Of a stretch of DNA of 64,000 nucleotides, positions 33,201-45,481 are shown in pieces. How positions within the stretch are numbered: position 1 is the stretch's first letter; every line of letters starts with the position of its first letter. The DNA lies in contig CM041778.1 of NCBI GenBank assembly GCA_023374045.1, forward strand, positions 404,734,438 through 404,798,437. The letters run 5' to 3'. Under the pieces are notes generated by a model that saw nothing but the letters and a program-made list of their open reading frames with translations, searched no databases and was not told the origin of the DNA. The stretch is from Limonium bicolor. Taxonomy: Eukaryota; Streptophyta; Magnoliopsida; Caryophyllales; Plumbaginaceae. A program made the position numbers and the translations under genes.

Positions 33201-36200
33201 TGTGGCGCACTTGGCTCTAGCAGCTTGTGAAAGCTTGCTCTTTCTGTCTTAGAGTCAGCAAATTGCTTTCTCTTAGCATGTGCCTGATTGGCCTCAGAAG
33301 AAACATTCTGAGGCTTAGATGATCTCTCATTTCCATTAGGCGTATTTCTTTGTCCTTTGTCCTGAAAGGTAGAGTCCTTTCCAAACTACGTAAGTCTATA
33401 TAAAGTCAGTAGGTCCTCATTTATAAATTCTGAGATTGTGACGTGAATAAAATTTATGCAAACATGAGTAATCACAAAGCTTTTGATTCTTGAGGAGAAG
33501 ACAAACCTGAAGATTGTGTGCCAAGTATGCAGTGCCTGGAATCTCATTATTGAATTCTACACAATAGTAAATGTTGTTAAGCAGATTTGCAGGATATTTT
33601 CAATTAGGGTGCAGCTATCGAATAAGATCTCCATACAAAGAGCATCAGACGATTCATGCCCAATGGTGAGTACAACATGTCACAAAAAGAGCAGACAAAC
33701 CAGTTGGTAGCCTGTCTATCAAGTATTTATCTAGAAGTGGTAAGAAAGGCAAGAAGTGCTATTCAAAACTTTTACCTGTACAAGAAGGTACATCCGCTCC
33801 AGCTGGAAGATGCATTGGAATATGTCCAGCTTGTTCACCAGGGAGCTCCCCAGTTGCACTTTCTGAGATAAGAATGAGCGTATGGATCATTTGAGAGTTG
33901 AGAGTCATTTACAAAACAACTTAGATTATAATGTTTTACTAGAGGTCCAAGATGCCATACCTTTCTCCAAAATTTCATGGGCCCTTCTTGACAACTCATC
34001 AGAGCACTGGCTCATCGAAAGCTCAAATCTAAGGGTATCTACTTCACGGATATAGAGATCAATGACCATCCACTTGGACAACAGAGAGACATCTCTTGTA
34101 ACCTAAAACATGAACATCTATCATATTCAGGGTACAATAACAAGATCATACTCTACAGAAACTTTAGGTTGTGTTATTGGGATGATACCAGTTATGAGTA
34201 CCATTACGCTAGATATTGTCATTGTGAAAATAAGTTCATCCAAGGGACTATGACTTATTGCATATACCTTGGAAGTCACATTTGGATTTCCATCTCTATC
34301 TCCACCCATCCATGATCCGAATTTCATGGGCGTACAAGTTAATGGAAGTGGTTTGCCAGTATGCTATACAGGGAGAAAAGAGTTTCTGGTTATAAACGTA
34401 ATGCCTATTTTGCACTCCACTTGTCAATGAAAGAAAATGGGATTGAATAAACGGCAAACCTTCCTCAAGGCATTACTGACACGACGCAGATAATGAGGAA
34501 CAGCTCTCCAAAGTGACTGCTCAACAATATTTAACCCTGTAGACGGTGCCACACTGTCAGTACTCAAGCTTTAAGAGCAATAAAGTACCAACTTCATATT
34601 AGTACGTAGAATGCCGAATTCAAGAGAAGTTCTACCAGCTCTAGCTTCATCCACTGGAGTAGGCTTTTGCCTTCTGAGTTCATCTGTCTGCCATATACAT
34701 GTTATCTCTCTCACCTGGATAAGAAATTAATTTTGTTTCAAAGAATGACGATGAACTCGTACCACCAGTGCACCTTTAATACTAAAACATTACCAGATCT
34801 TCGATTAACATTCCCTTTCTTCTTGAGTAAGATCCTGCCTATCATTATAGTCCAGAAGATGCTGAAAGATGAATTTATAAGTTTAAGTTAGATTAAAAAG
34901 ATGGTATAGAAAAGAAGAGCATTGGATAGGATGGAATCAATCAGCTTACGGATATTCTGATGTGCTTATATTGTAAGGTAAGTCTATTGATCTGTGTGGG
35001 GTGGGCGGTCAGAACAATTTCCACCTCCTGAAATTGTAAAAATATGGTACAGTCAACATCCTATTTTTAATTCTAGGGTGAACAGCAAGTTGGCCGGAGT
35101 GGGTGAGGTAGGACTGAATTATTGATCAGTTTTAAATGTACAACTGCCAAATAACAGACCTGTTTGCAAACAGCATCGTAGAGCTCATTAGGGGAAACCC
35201 CACCTTGTACCAACTGGTTGAAAACGTCTTCACATGAGTTAGACAAAAGTGACAACTTGCGCACTCTGCATTTCGCAACATAGTAGTGACTGATAGGTAA
35301 GTATTGAAACAGGAAGAGAACAAATTTCTTCGTGAAGATGCCAACGCGCAGTAAGATCGAACAAAGGTCAAAATCATTAACCAAACACAATCCAGATAGT
35401 GTGCCCAAGTATGTCTACATCATTACCGACATGACAAAAAAGTGTAAAATCTTTCCTAGAGGATGTCCCGAGCTCAAAGCAAGGAGCAAACTACTAAATT
35501 GTGGTCCAAACTAGTATATCAACATATATAGGGTCCTGTTTACCTTTGAATTGTGTTATATTAAAGTATCTACTAGTTGCGGCCGGCAGCAATGCACTCT
35601 AAATATTGAATATCCAGGAGTAGGAGCGGAGTGGTAGTGGTATGAGAAAACTACCTATGATGAGTTTCAGCAATACCCATCAGGTTGAGATAATGGCTAA
35701 AAGCTCGAGCGAGTTTCAGTGCTTCATCCAAATCCATCTGAGAAAGCTCCGTGGTAAGCTGCTTCTGCAGCATATCTGCTGTCTCCTCGATCCCTGCCGC
35801 TCTCGTATTGCATGCACACTGTAAAGTGAGGGAAAAAAGAAAAGTATTGGCAAGTTTTGTCGTGTCGGAAAGAAAGAGGCACGAAAAGGGAAGAGATTCC
35901 TCTCCCTGGCTATAATAGTGGATGCAGGATCACCACCTTTTCCTGGACCAGAACTGGAAAAATAGATATAGTCCTCCCAGTAAGTGACAAAATAAACTAG
36001 TTAGATTTTTGAATCTTGATCTTGAAATTGAACTCGAAAGGGCAGGTGAATTTACCACCAAATATATTGCATGATTGATCCCAGTTGTCAACACATAATT
36101 ACGGTTACTGTTTTCTTAATCAATAACCGTGAAATGCAAAATAAACCTAGGAATGCTCTTAGTGATTCCAGAAATTCGGACACGGGGAGGAGTGTTTTTT

Positions 36201-36444
36201 TTTCAAATTGATCCGTAAGAGGCAGCAGAAGATATCACCGCTAAATAGATGATGAACAGAAAGCTCGGAGAAAGACGCGATGATGAACCTGAGCGAGGGT
36301 TCGAATGCGTTCCAGCTTCTCCATGAAAGAAGAGCCGACCTCCCTATGAAGCACGTCATGGAGAAGGCTACCGAGGAGTCTACAATCATCCTCAAAGCTC
36401 TGGAACGAAATCTCCTCTGCTATGTCATCTATTGTATCAGTCAT
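30275..36444 (-). CDS. PPC4: Bacterial-type phosphoenolpyruvate carboxylase, 20 coding exons, one frameshift
   Basis: Converts phosphoenolpyruvate and bicarbonate to oxaloacetate; bacterial-type subunits are known to join plant-type subunits in class-2 complexes. Coding exons, 5' to 3': 36444-36289, 35818-35655, 35265-35160, 35027-34950, 34861-34794, 34714-34636, 34536-34460, 34363-34268, 34102-33961, 33862-33776, 33556-33507, 33361-33149, 32911-32786, 32701-32600, 32523-32377, 32278-32180, 32037-31949, 31757-31631, 31523-31317, 31099-30275. All introns are GT-AG and phases agree, except that exon 5 has 68 bases where 69 are needed. The product would be about 1012 residues. TAHPT is at about 149, [10 protein letters not shown] at 263, [12 protein letters not shown] at 672 and [14 protein letters not shown] at 711; the C-terminus is MKNTG, not the QNTG of plant-type enzymes. 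Exons 10-12 encode the polar linker typical of this class. The start matches the family N-terminus [20 protein letters not shown]. Confidence 0.95.
34794..34861 (-). other. PEPC exon 5 with one-base deletion
   Basis: Read on the minus strand, the exon begins [17 protein letters not shown] and then shifts to a stop (TGT TAA). One extra base near 34811-34815 would keep the frame into the conserved LIEDL and restore a 69-base exon in phase with both neighbours. It is either a real null mutation or an error in the sequence. Confidence 0.9.
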
Positions 36445-36852
36445 CTTTCACAAAGGGAAATCACCACTCTATTAGTGCGAGGAGAAGGACGATATTTCCG
36501 AGTGAAAATGGGAAGCGAAGCGAATGTGGGGGAGAATTAGTACTAAGAAGGAAACAAAAATCAGAGTGGGGATGGGAAGTGGGAGGAGGAGGGTGGAGCC
36601 TGTTCTCGTGCCGGTTGGTTGGTGGTTCTTTCTACGATGTTGAGCATGGGCCCGCGGGAGGCAGAAACACCGCGCAGCGGCGGGGACACCAACCATTTTT
36701 CGTAAAGTCTCTCAGTCTAGTATCCCCCCACAGATCGGGTCCACGTGTAACGACCACTAGCCTTCTGGCGGAGGCGAGAGTTAGCTCAATGGCAAAGTGG
36801 TGCGTTTTGCGACCTCGATGAGTTGTGATCGAAATTGAGTATTGATGACATG
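36445..36852 (-). promoter_or_regulatory. 5' flank of the PEPC gene
   Basis: About 400 bp between the start codon and the Stowaway MITE must contain the 5' untranslated region and core promoter. I see no convincing TATA box at a defined distance. Open frames here on both strands do not resemble proteins. Confidence 0.5.
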
Positions 36853-37091
36853 TACTCCCTCCGTCCTGAATTGACTGTCCTGTTTGCTTTATGGCACGTT
36901 TTTCCACTTCAATATTAAGCATATAAGATAAAATAATTTTATAAAACTAAATAAAACATATAGTTTATCATGTAAGGAATCATATGCAAAACTTAAATTT
37001 TCAAAATTAATTTATCTTATAGGTTAAAAAGTGAAGTCAAACGACATGTCCAAATAGTAAACAGGACGGTCAATTCAGGACGGAGGGAGTA
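36853..37091. mobile_element. Stowaway-type MITE (Tc1/mariner)
   Basis: Terminal inverted repeats CTCCCTCCGTCC (36855) and GGACGGAGGGAG (ending 37089) are flanked by TA duplications (36853-36854 and 37090-37091). The inverted similarity runs inward through CTGAATTGAC and its complement. Length is 235 bp. It has no gene and sits just upstream of the PEPC promoter region. Confidence 0.95.
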
Positions 37092-39032
37092 AAAATTTAA
37101 AATGGGGCGGTGTAAATATAAACAAAAAATTAATTAAAATATGTAAAATAAGTTCTTATTATATTTAAAATAAGTTTTGATATTTATATAATTTTTTCAT
37201 GATAAAATTTTAAGAGAATAAGTAAAAATTAGGTCTTAAATATAGGGGGTCTATTCTATCGAATGTGTAAGCCGGTCCTTAACTATAACTACAAGATCTT
37301 TTACTTTTAGACCTAATGAGGATATGTCGCCTAAAGATGCTAGTTTTGAAGTTCAAATGATTTGAAATATAGGTTGTTGGATAATTGCCCATATGAAGTG
37401 TAACAAAAGGTATTGGAGCCATCTCGGGACCATGTCGGGTGGACTACCTGACACCTACTTAAGAGAAGGTCCATAGGATTTGAATGTTAGGTTGACGATG
37501 AGGATGTTGTGTTCTTTGAGTGAGGTTGTGTGCAATACCCCTATCCCATATCAGAATATGACTTAGTGATGTGAGTAGTTATAAGATCATATGGATTGAT
37601 TGTAACAACAAAACCTTCAATTTCTATGCCCAAGTGAGATCAAAACCTCTAAAAAGGCTAGTTTTCAAACTCAAATGGTTTGAGAGACGGGTTGTTGGAT
37701 TACTCATATGTAGGGATGTCAATGGATCGATTCGAGTGGGGTGAAACATCACCCGGATATCATTCATCATCTATCCACCCCATAGCGATTAGATCACCAT
37801 CACCCGATTCATCATCTGTTTATTTCGGATTTTCAACCGCTTATTAAATCAGATGGATTTGGTATCCGTTTATTACTAATGAAGGAAGGAAAGGAAACGA
37901 ATTGATTATCATCACAGTGGCGTCAGTTGTGCACAGTTGCTCTCATCACATTAGTCCCATGATAGTTGTTGGTGGCTATCCATTTAATGCATTTCGTGTC
38001 CACCTCCTTCACGATGGTTCAAGCTATTATAACGTGAGGTATTTAGGGACCTCACATGGGCATAAGAGCATAAATACATGCAGGAAATTTCAGATAAAGT
38101 TATTGCATAGGACCGAAGGAGATTTTATATCAACAAGTCGCTATATCTAATTGTAATTAGAGTCAAATTCCACTAATGAAATATTCAATAAGTACAATTT
38201 TTGTTATATAGCTTTTGTATTTTATTTTTTTTTGATAATTAGAGGCACAAAGCCTATAACCGCAAAGGCGGAAACAACACCAAAACCGACACCAACAAGA
38301 AACAGAGCGAAATATTGAGTTTGAACTTTTTGAGACTGAAATAAATGACTTTGGAAGTGTAAGGTTTTTTATGGGAGATAAAGAAGTTTTTTTAAGTTAG
38401 TAATCAAGATTAAAGCACTGCAAACAGGCATGCTGCAAAATACAAAAAGTTACTTCAAACCTATAATTAATAAATACTTTAAAGACTCTAATAAAAATGA
38501 TAATTTAACATGTAATTATAATATATATACACACAATTTGAATAATTTTATATTTAGACAAGTTAATAACGAAACAAATGTTCATAATTAAGATATGTTG
38601 ACTTGCTAAACAATATATTGATCAATTCAACACAAGAAACCAATAACTAAAACTCACAATTTTAAGATAAAATAAACAACTACTGCATAAATATTTTTAG
38701 TAATAAGTATTCCAAATTTAAATGAGGTCAAATCAATATTTTCAATTAAGACTTTATTATATAGTCTTTATTTAGTTCATGATGAAACAAGTTTATATTG
38801 CCAAATTCTTAGCTACATGTGTATGTAGTCATCTCTGGCTATATTTACTTTACAACTAACAATGAAAATATGTACAATGAATCAGAAAAACTTGTACAAT
38901 AAACAATTAGACTGAAAGTAATATTTTTGTGTATAATATTTGTTATATAAGTAATGTATACATTTAATAGGTATAATGTACATGTTTAATCTAATACATG
39001 AACATGTAATGTAGCTGTCTTTGGCTGGGAAC
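37092..39032. other. AT-rich interval, no gene
   Basis: No supported gene. Two stretches at about 37330-37385 and 37640-37700 share the phrases GCTAGTTTT, AAATG-TTTGA and GGTTGTTGGAT, an imperfect duplication about 310 bp apart. Near 38225 a T-run followed by GATAATTAGAGGCACAAAG resembles the tail of an old retroposon in reverse. At 38806 CTTAGCTACATG plus ATGTAGTCATC echoes 29455. Confidence 0.4.
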
Positions 39033-41935
39033 GGATTTTGTCCTGGACATACACCGTTTCCTGAATGTCTTGGATAAGCTTTTCTTAATTATTTATAGTT
39101 TTTAAATAATTCATTATAGTAATTATTCCTTATTTTGTGGCAACTCCCGTAAACTTATTTTGTAAAATATACTCATATTAATTTGGTAACTTTCTGAAGA
39201 TGTTTTTGAAAAATTTAACTATTAATCTTAGATACTTTTTTATTTCTCTTCCCAATTTCCTTAAACTACTCTCTATAATTATGGTGTACTTTTTATTTAA
39301 AGATTATTAATACTACATTCATGGGATTATATATTTTGTTGAATAATATTTCCTTAGTTAACTTAAGTTAACAAATGTATCTTAAAAAAATTCATCCGAC
39401 TTGATTTTATAGAACTATGTACATATTTTATTATAATACAATTTTTATTTAACTAAATACATTTTATAAGAACTAATTACTATATTTATGCAAGTAATAT
39501 ATCTTTTGATATTTACTTACATTTTTTATTTTTTACTACATTTTTTAAACTATCATCATCAGTATCAATGTATATATCATATTTGAATAATATTTACTTA
39601 AGTAAACATGAGATTTCTAATTTCTATGTTTTATGTAACTTAACTATATTAATTATTAGATTCAAGCTGATTTACGAGTACTTATTTCACTATAGGAAGG
39701 TTGTAATTTAACCAAATAATGGTATTTGTACAATGTATATATTGAACAGGTATATATTAAGCAGGTGCTAGGTGTTTCATCAGAAAGTTTGTGGTTTTTT
39801 GTTATATTGATGTTGGTGTATTATATCACGTGTGCCAAAAAATATTACCAATGTTTATACGAATTGAATTGTTAACAATTGCATGTTTGGTTTATACATA
39901 GGTACATACTGAACATGTGCTAGGTGTTTCGTTTAGGAATTTGTGGTCATTGGCTATGCTCATAATGGTGTTCATACATAGGTACAAATTGAACAAGTGC
40001 TAGGTGTTTCATTAGGGGATTTGTGGTGTTTGGTTATATTGTTGTTGGTGTATTATATCTTGTGAGCTATAAAAGAATACCAATGTATTTAAGAATGTAA
40101 TATTTACCAACATTGTGCAAGTTTATACAAAGGTGCACATTTCACATGTGTTAGGTGTTTCATGAAGGAAATTATGATGTTTGACGCTAACTCGGAACCC
40201 TAGGAACATAATGTCCACACTAATTCAACCAATTTTTAGGGGTACTTAATTGATTTAACACAGGTATTCTATTGATAGTAACTTGGTACCTTGTGCGTAC
40301 ACAATTGGTATGTCATCAACTTTAGTTGCTAATAATGGTCATGTGCTAATGTTTTTTAAAAGAAAATGGTTATGGTATTTTAAGTGCAACGTGTAGGTAT
40401 TTTGCTTTAGGATAAGAGATATTACATTCTGATTGTTAATGCAACTGACTTTTTTTTTTGTTAATGGACAGTGTTGCAGTATAATTTATAATATGTGGTA
40501 CTTTGATGAATTTGCACTGGTATTATACTGACGGTAACCTGGTACTTTTTCAAATACATTTGTTATATTTTCAACCTATGTTGTGAATAATTATCATTAG
40601 TCAATGGTGTATTTTAAAATTAGTTAAGGTATTTAAAGTGCAATGTGAAGGTATTTTGCTTTGTGGGAACAACTATTACATTCTTATGGTTAGTGCAATC
40701 CATTTTTTTTGTTCATAATTAACAATGTTTCCGGTATAATTTATAATTTATGCTAGTTTGTTAAGGTACTATATTAACTGTAACCTGGTACTTTGCTATA
40801 CACACAGGGGCGGAGATAGGGGGTGGGTGTTTGACCCCCCCAACTCCTTCAGGTACATGCTTAAATAAGTTTTACATTTTTTGTTATATAGTTTATTTAT
40901 GTTATTAGATATTTGTTCGCCCCCGTAACATTTTGTAAAATAACATCATGGTATCACTAAATTCTATTTATTTAAAATTTATTTCTATTAATATGTAATA
41001 TTTAATCCAGAATTATATTATAAAAAATCATTTTTAGTCTATAGTGGATAAGAAAATTCTTAATGTTTTTATTTTAGCAGCATAGTCTAAAGTAAAACTA
41101 ATTATTATGCCAGTCTTGGAAATCATGTACACCTACTATCCATCATACAAGTGTTTCTAGTTTTTTATATAGATTTTGCAAATTAAAATAATATTAGATT
41201 ACTCAAACTAATTTTTATACGAAGTTTATAGAAAAAAAAAACTAGTAGTTAAGAACTATTAATCTATATTATATATTGGCATTAACTTATACTTTGTATC
41301 CCGTTTCTTAAAACGGGAAATAAAAAAGGTAAACCAAAATTCTTTTTAATTTATATATTTCAATTTTAATGTAATTTTTTATGTCAAGCTATTATATAAT
41401 ATGAATTTTTAAAATATAATTATAAATATTGATAATTTATATTATTTTTAAAATTAAAATTTAAAATTAGTTAATATTCTTAAAACAAAAATCTCGCCCC
41501 CCCCCCCCTAGAGATTTTTTCTGGCTCCGCCCTTACATACACATTCGGTATTTTAATGAAATGCATATGTATTTTGCTTTGGGGCAAGAGGTATATACTT
41601 TGATGATTGACATGTTATTCCAGTATCACTTTTTTATGGTACTGTAGATTTCACACTGGTATTATACCGGGTACTTTGTTCAACAGTTTTTAATAACTAT
41701 AATTTGTCAATGGTGTTTTTTTTAACCGGTAAAGGTATTTAAAACACAATACGTAGGTATTATGATTTGGGGCAAGAGGTATTACATTATGATTAATGAA
41801 TGAAATATTTTTTGTTCTTATTCATAATGTAAAACTAACATACATTGAATCTTTTCTTCTATCCCAATAAAACATGTACTGGCCTTTACTCCTCTCTCTC
41901 ATCATCTACAAATATCCTCACTCTATTAAAGAAGA
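39033..41935 (+). repeat. Left arm of the giant foldback
   Basis: Inverted counterpart of 42262-44066. Shared landmarks include TTAACTTAAGTTAAC (about 39358 and 43728), AAATTCATCCGACTTGATTT (about 39389) and the CTTTGGGGCAAGAGG modules. No coding sequence. Confidence 0.88.
40805..41535. mobile_element. hAT-like non-autonomous element inside the left arm
   Basis: It begins CAGGGGCGGAG and ends GCTCCGCCCTTA, a near-inverted terminus. The flanks TATACACA (40797-40804) and CATACACA (41536-41543) are an 8-bp duplication differing at one base, as expected of hAT elements. The right foldback arm shows the uninterrupted site (near 42635). It contains a C-run at about 41499 and no transposase gene. 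Confidence 0.82.
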
Positions 41936-42127
41936 ACAAAGCGAGAGAGATTAAAAAGAATTAGAGGTATTTTTAAAAAACGAATCCAGTATTTGTCTTT
42001 CGTCTTCCTAATCTTTTCTATGTGGTCTCTTAGATTAATTGTATTTGCAGCCATGGATCAATCTCGGTTACCGGAGGATTGACACAAAAGAGCACACAGT
42101 GTGGAAGGGATGAGTAGAGACACTAGA
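41936..42127. other. Loop of the giant foldback
   Basis: Unpaired centre of the palindrome. No gene or known motif. Confidence 0.55.
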
Positions 42128-42145
42128 GCAAGGATATTTGTAGAT

Positions 42146-42252
42146 TTTCTTTTTATTGGTAACAATAGTGGGTGAGTTTCGAACCCAGGACCTTTGGTTC
42201 AAGGGTATCTCTCCACACCTTCCACTACCAACCAAGCCACCTGGGCTTGGTC
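42146..42252 (-). mobile_element. tRNA-derived SINE with 18-bp target duplication
   Basis: GCAAGGATATTTGTAGAT occurs on both sides (42128-42145 and 42253-42270). On the minus strand the insert starts GACCAAGCCCAGGTGG, has an A-box-like TGGCTTGGTTGG and a B box GGTTCGAAACTC with the spacing of a tRNA promoter, and ends in an A-rich tail. At 107 bp it is short for a plant SINE and may be truncated. Open frames across it are spurious. Confidence 0.85.
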
Positions 42253-42261
42253 GCAAGGATA

Positions 42262-44066
42262 TTTGTAGATGATGAGAGAGAGAGAAGTAAAGGGTTGTAC
42301 ATGTTTATTGGGGTAGAAGAAAGATTCACTGTATGTTAGTTTACATTATGAATTAAGAACAAAAATATTTCATTCATTAATCATCATAATGTAATACCTC
42401 TTGCCCCAAAGCATAATACCTACGTATTGCATTTTAAATACCTTTACCGGTTACAAAAACACCATTGACAAATTATAGTTATTAAAAACTGTTGAACAAA
42501 GTACCCGGTATAATACCAGTGTGAAATCTACAAAGTACCATAAAAAGGTGATCTGGACGCACTGTCAATCATCAAAATGTAATACCTATTGCCCCGAAGC
42601 AAAATACATATGGATTGCATTTAAAATACCAAATGTGTATGACAAAGTACTAGGTTACGGTTAATATAGTACCTTAACAAACTAGCATAAATTATAAATT
42701 ATACCGGAAACATTGTTAATTAAGAACAAAAAAAATGGATTGCACTAACCATAAGAATGTAATATTTGTTATCTCAAAGCAAAATACCTACACATTGCAC
42801 TTTAAATACCTTAACTAATTTTAAAATACACCATTGACTAACGATAATTACTCATAACAAGGTTGGAAACATACCAATGTATTTGAAAAAGTACCAGGTT
42901 ACCGTCAGTATAATACCAGTGCAAATTCATCAAAGTACCACATATTATAAATGATACTGCAACACTGTCCATTAACAAAAATAAGTCAGTTGCATTAACA
43001 ATCAAAATGTAATACCTCTTACCCCAAGGAAAATACCTACACATTGCACTTAAAATACCTTAACCATTTTCTTTTAAAAAACATTAGCACATGACCATTA
43101 TTAGCAACTAAAGTTGATGACATACCAATGTGTACGCACAAGGTACCAAGTTACTATCAATAGAATACCTGTATAAAATCAATTAAGTATCCCTAAAAAT
43201 TGGTCGAATTAGTGTCGACATTATGTTCCTAGGGTGCTGAGTTAGTGCCAAACATCATAATTTCCTTCATGAAACACCTAACACATGTGAAATGTGCACC
43301 TTTGTATAAACTTTCACGATGTTGGTAAATATTACATTCTTAAAGACATTGATATTCTTTTATAGCTCACAAGATATAATCCACCAACAACAATATAACC
43401 AACACCACAAATCCCCTAATGAATTACCTAGCACTTGTTCAATTTGTACCTATGCATGAACACTGTTATGAGCATAGCCAATGACCACAAATTCCTAACG
43501 AAACACCTAGCACATGTTCAGTATGTACCTATGTACAAACCAGACATTGATTTACTGATGGATAGTTAAAAAAATGTAGTAAAAAATAAAATATAAGTAA
43601 ATATCAAAAGATATATTACTTGCATAATTCTTATAAAATGCATTTAGTTAAATAAAAATCGTATTATAATAAAATATGTACATAGTTCTATAAAATCAAG
43701 TCGGATGAATTTTTTTAAGATACATTTGTTAACTTAAGTTAACCATGGAATATTATTCCACAAAATATATAATCCTATGAATGTAGTATTAATAATCTTT
43801 AAATAAAAAAAAGTACACCATAATTATAGAGAGTAGTTTAAGGAAATTGGGAAGAGAAATAAAAAGTATCTAAGATTAATAGTTAAATTTTTCAAAAACA
43901 TCTTCAGGAAGTTACCAAATTAATATGAGTATATTTTACAAAAAGTTTCCGGGAGTTGCCACAAAATAAGGACTAATTACTATAACGAATTATTTAAAAA
44001 CTATAAATAATAAAGAAAAGCTTATCCAAGACATTCAGGAAACGGTGTATGTCCAGGACTAAATCT
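42262..44066 (-). repeat. Right arm of the giant foldback
   Basis: Inverted copy of the left arm with scattered substitutions, short indels and a roughly 300-bp gap near 43545. It lacks the hAT-like insertion, so it preserves the empty site. Confidence 0.88.
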
Positions 44067-45480
44067 GTTATGCGTCATTCCTTATACTTTTTGCAACTTC
44101 ACTTGGTCGCGTTTGATATCAGCGTTTCATTATTAATCTCTTTTTTTTCCAAAAAGTAAAACTTAGTTTGGCAGTTTTTGATTGGATAACTTTTAACTGT
44201 GATACAGTTGTCAAACCCTTATACACTAACGCCGGTCTCCTCTAAAGTGGCCGCAAAATAATTGAACATGAGTGTTAGGCTATCTAACGCCTTTCGAACC
44301 ACCACTCACCTTGAGGAGACTAATCTCCTTTTGATAAAAAAGAAACACATGTTGAACTGTGACTGGATAATAAACTGACCCAGAGTTACATGTCTACTAC
44401 AACAGCTGAATGGTTAACCACAGAGGCAGATTAAAACAAACGCAACATTTGCTGTGTTTGCCCTGCTGATCGATATAGCCATAGACTCCATTCGCTCGTG
44501 ACGATTGGTTTTTATGTACATTTTTTTGCCACTTGTCATTCATCTATTGTTATATATATGTGTGACCCCACTAAAGGGACCGGCTCTCGTGACTTCGCTC
44601 GAGATCGAAGGCACCGTGCCTTCGCTCATCTCAGCCGCTGGATTGACATCTTCTCTGATCTGACGGTGTAGACCCAGTATGGGAAAATTAGGGGTATGTT
44701 TGTAATATCGCATGCCTGACAGGGGTCTAGCGGGGTATTTTCGTAAACTCGCGTTGCACAACTCACGTGAGATCACCCACAGTTATCACATTTTAGTTTT
44801 TTTTTTAAAAAAAAACGGCCGAATTAAATTCCCCCCAATTTCAATCTCCCCCTTTGCTGAGTTGCTGACCGTAATCCAAGCAAGTTCTCCAATCTGCTCT
44901 TTTTCGTTTCACCCCATTCTTCTTCCTAAGCCCCGGTCGTTTCCGGTAATCTGGGATTTTGCTGTTCCTTTCGACCGTCTTACAACTGTCGCCCATCAAT
45001 CTGCATCTGTTGGTTGGTATCACAGGTAGGTGTCCGGAGTAAGCTGAGTTAAATTTGTAAGATCGTAAATTTTCTTCTCCACGAATGGTTTCTAGTGTTT
45101 TTCATCACTCTCCCCTTGTTTGGCTTTAACCTTTCTCCTGCTGAATAAAATTGAAATCCTCTGTGTCCGTTAATCTTAAATTTACAACAAGCAGAAGTTA
45201 TTTGGATAACTGATTGGTCTGTGGCCACTTGTTATGATAAATTAGTAAGTTTGGTTTCGTGAATTAGGGTCAGCGTTAGCGAAATCGAGGTATGAAACCC
45301 TAATACAGTTGGAATTGCTACGTTAGTTAAACGCCTAAGCCAGCCCCCCCCCCCCCCCTCTGCGGCGATGCCACTGCTCTCATGTATCAAGTTCCATGCA
45401 AATTTTGCATGTATCTTTGTTTAGACTATTATCTGCTAACCTGTCCTATTTTACGCCATCCTATAGAATTCTATACCCCT
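44067..45480 (+). other. Interval upstream of the Ulp1 locus, possible 5' untranslated exon
   Basis: Between the foldback and the first satellite monomer I see no protein-like frame. At about 44815-45025 a C/T-rich stretch ends in CACAG followed by GTAGGTGTCC, a good splice donor, so it may be the 5' untranslated exon of the Ulp1-like gene; that is inference. A run of 17 C lies near 45342. Confidence 0.35.
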
Positions 45481-45481
45481 A

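Larger units (their letters stand above)
39033..44066. mobile_element. Giant foldback element of about 5 kb with subrepeated arms
   Basis: The sequence running inward from 39033 (GTCCTGGACATACACCG) is matched in inverted orientation by the sequence ending at about 44066, and pairing continues almost to the centre at about 41935/42262. The left arm is longer because of a 731-bp hAT-like insertion and about 300 bp near 39560-39860 that the right arm lacks. The arms contain repeated modules: GTGCTAGGTGTTTC every 80-120 bp, and TATTTTGCTTTGGGGCAAGAG every 180-250 bp. No transposase is present and no clear target duplication was found at the ends. It may be a Mutator-like or other foldback element, or an inverted duplication of a repeat. 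Confidence 0.85.

Noticed and set aside
36432..36821. 129-codon plus-strand frame at the PEPC 5' end
   Set aside because: It overlaps the PEPC start and upstream region and resembles no known protein.
44215..44345. Possible SINE (GGTTCGAAAGGC on the minus strand and an A-rich end)
   Set aside because: No A box at the right distance and no flanking duplication could be found.
44712..45029. 105-codon frame before the Ulp1 locus as a gene
   Set aside because: No domain; its 3' end coincides with a splice donor, so an untranslated exon is the better reading.
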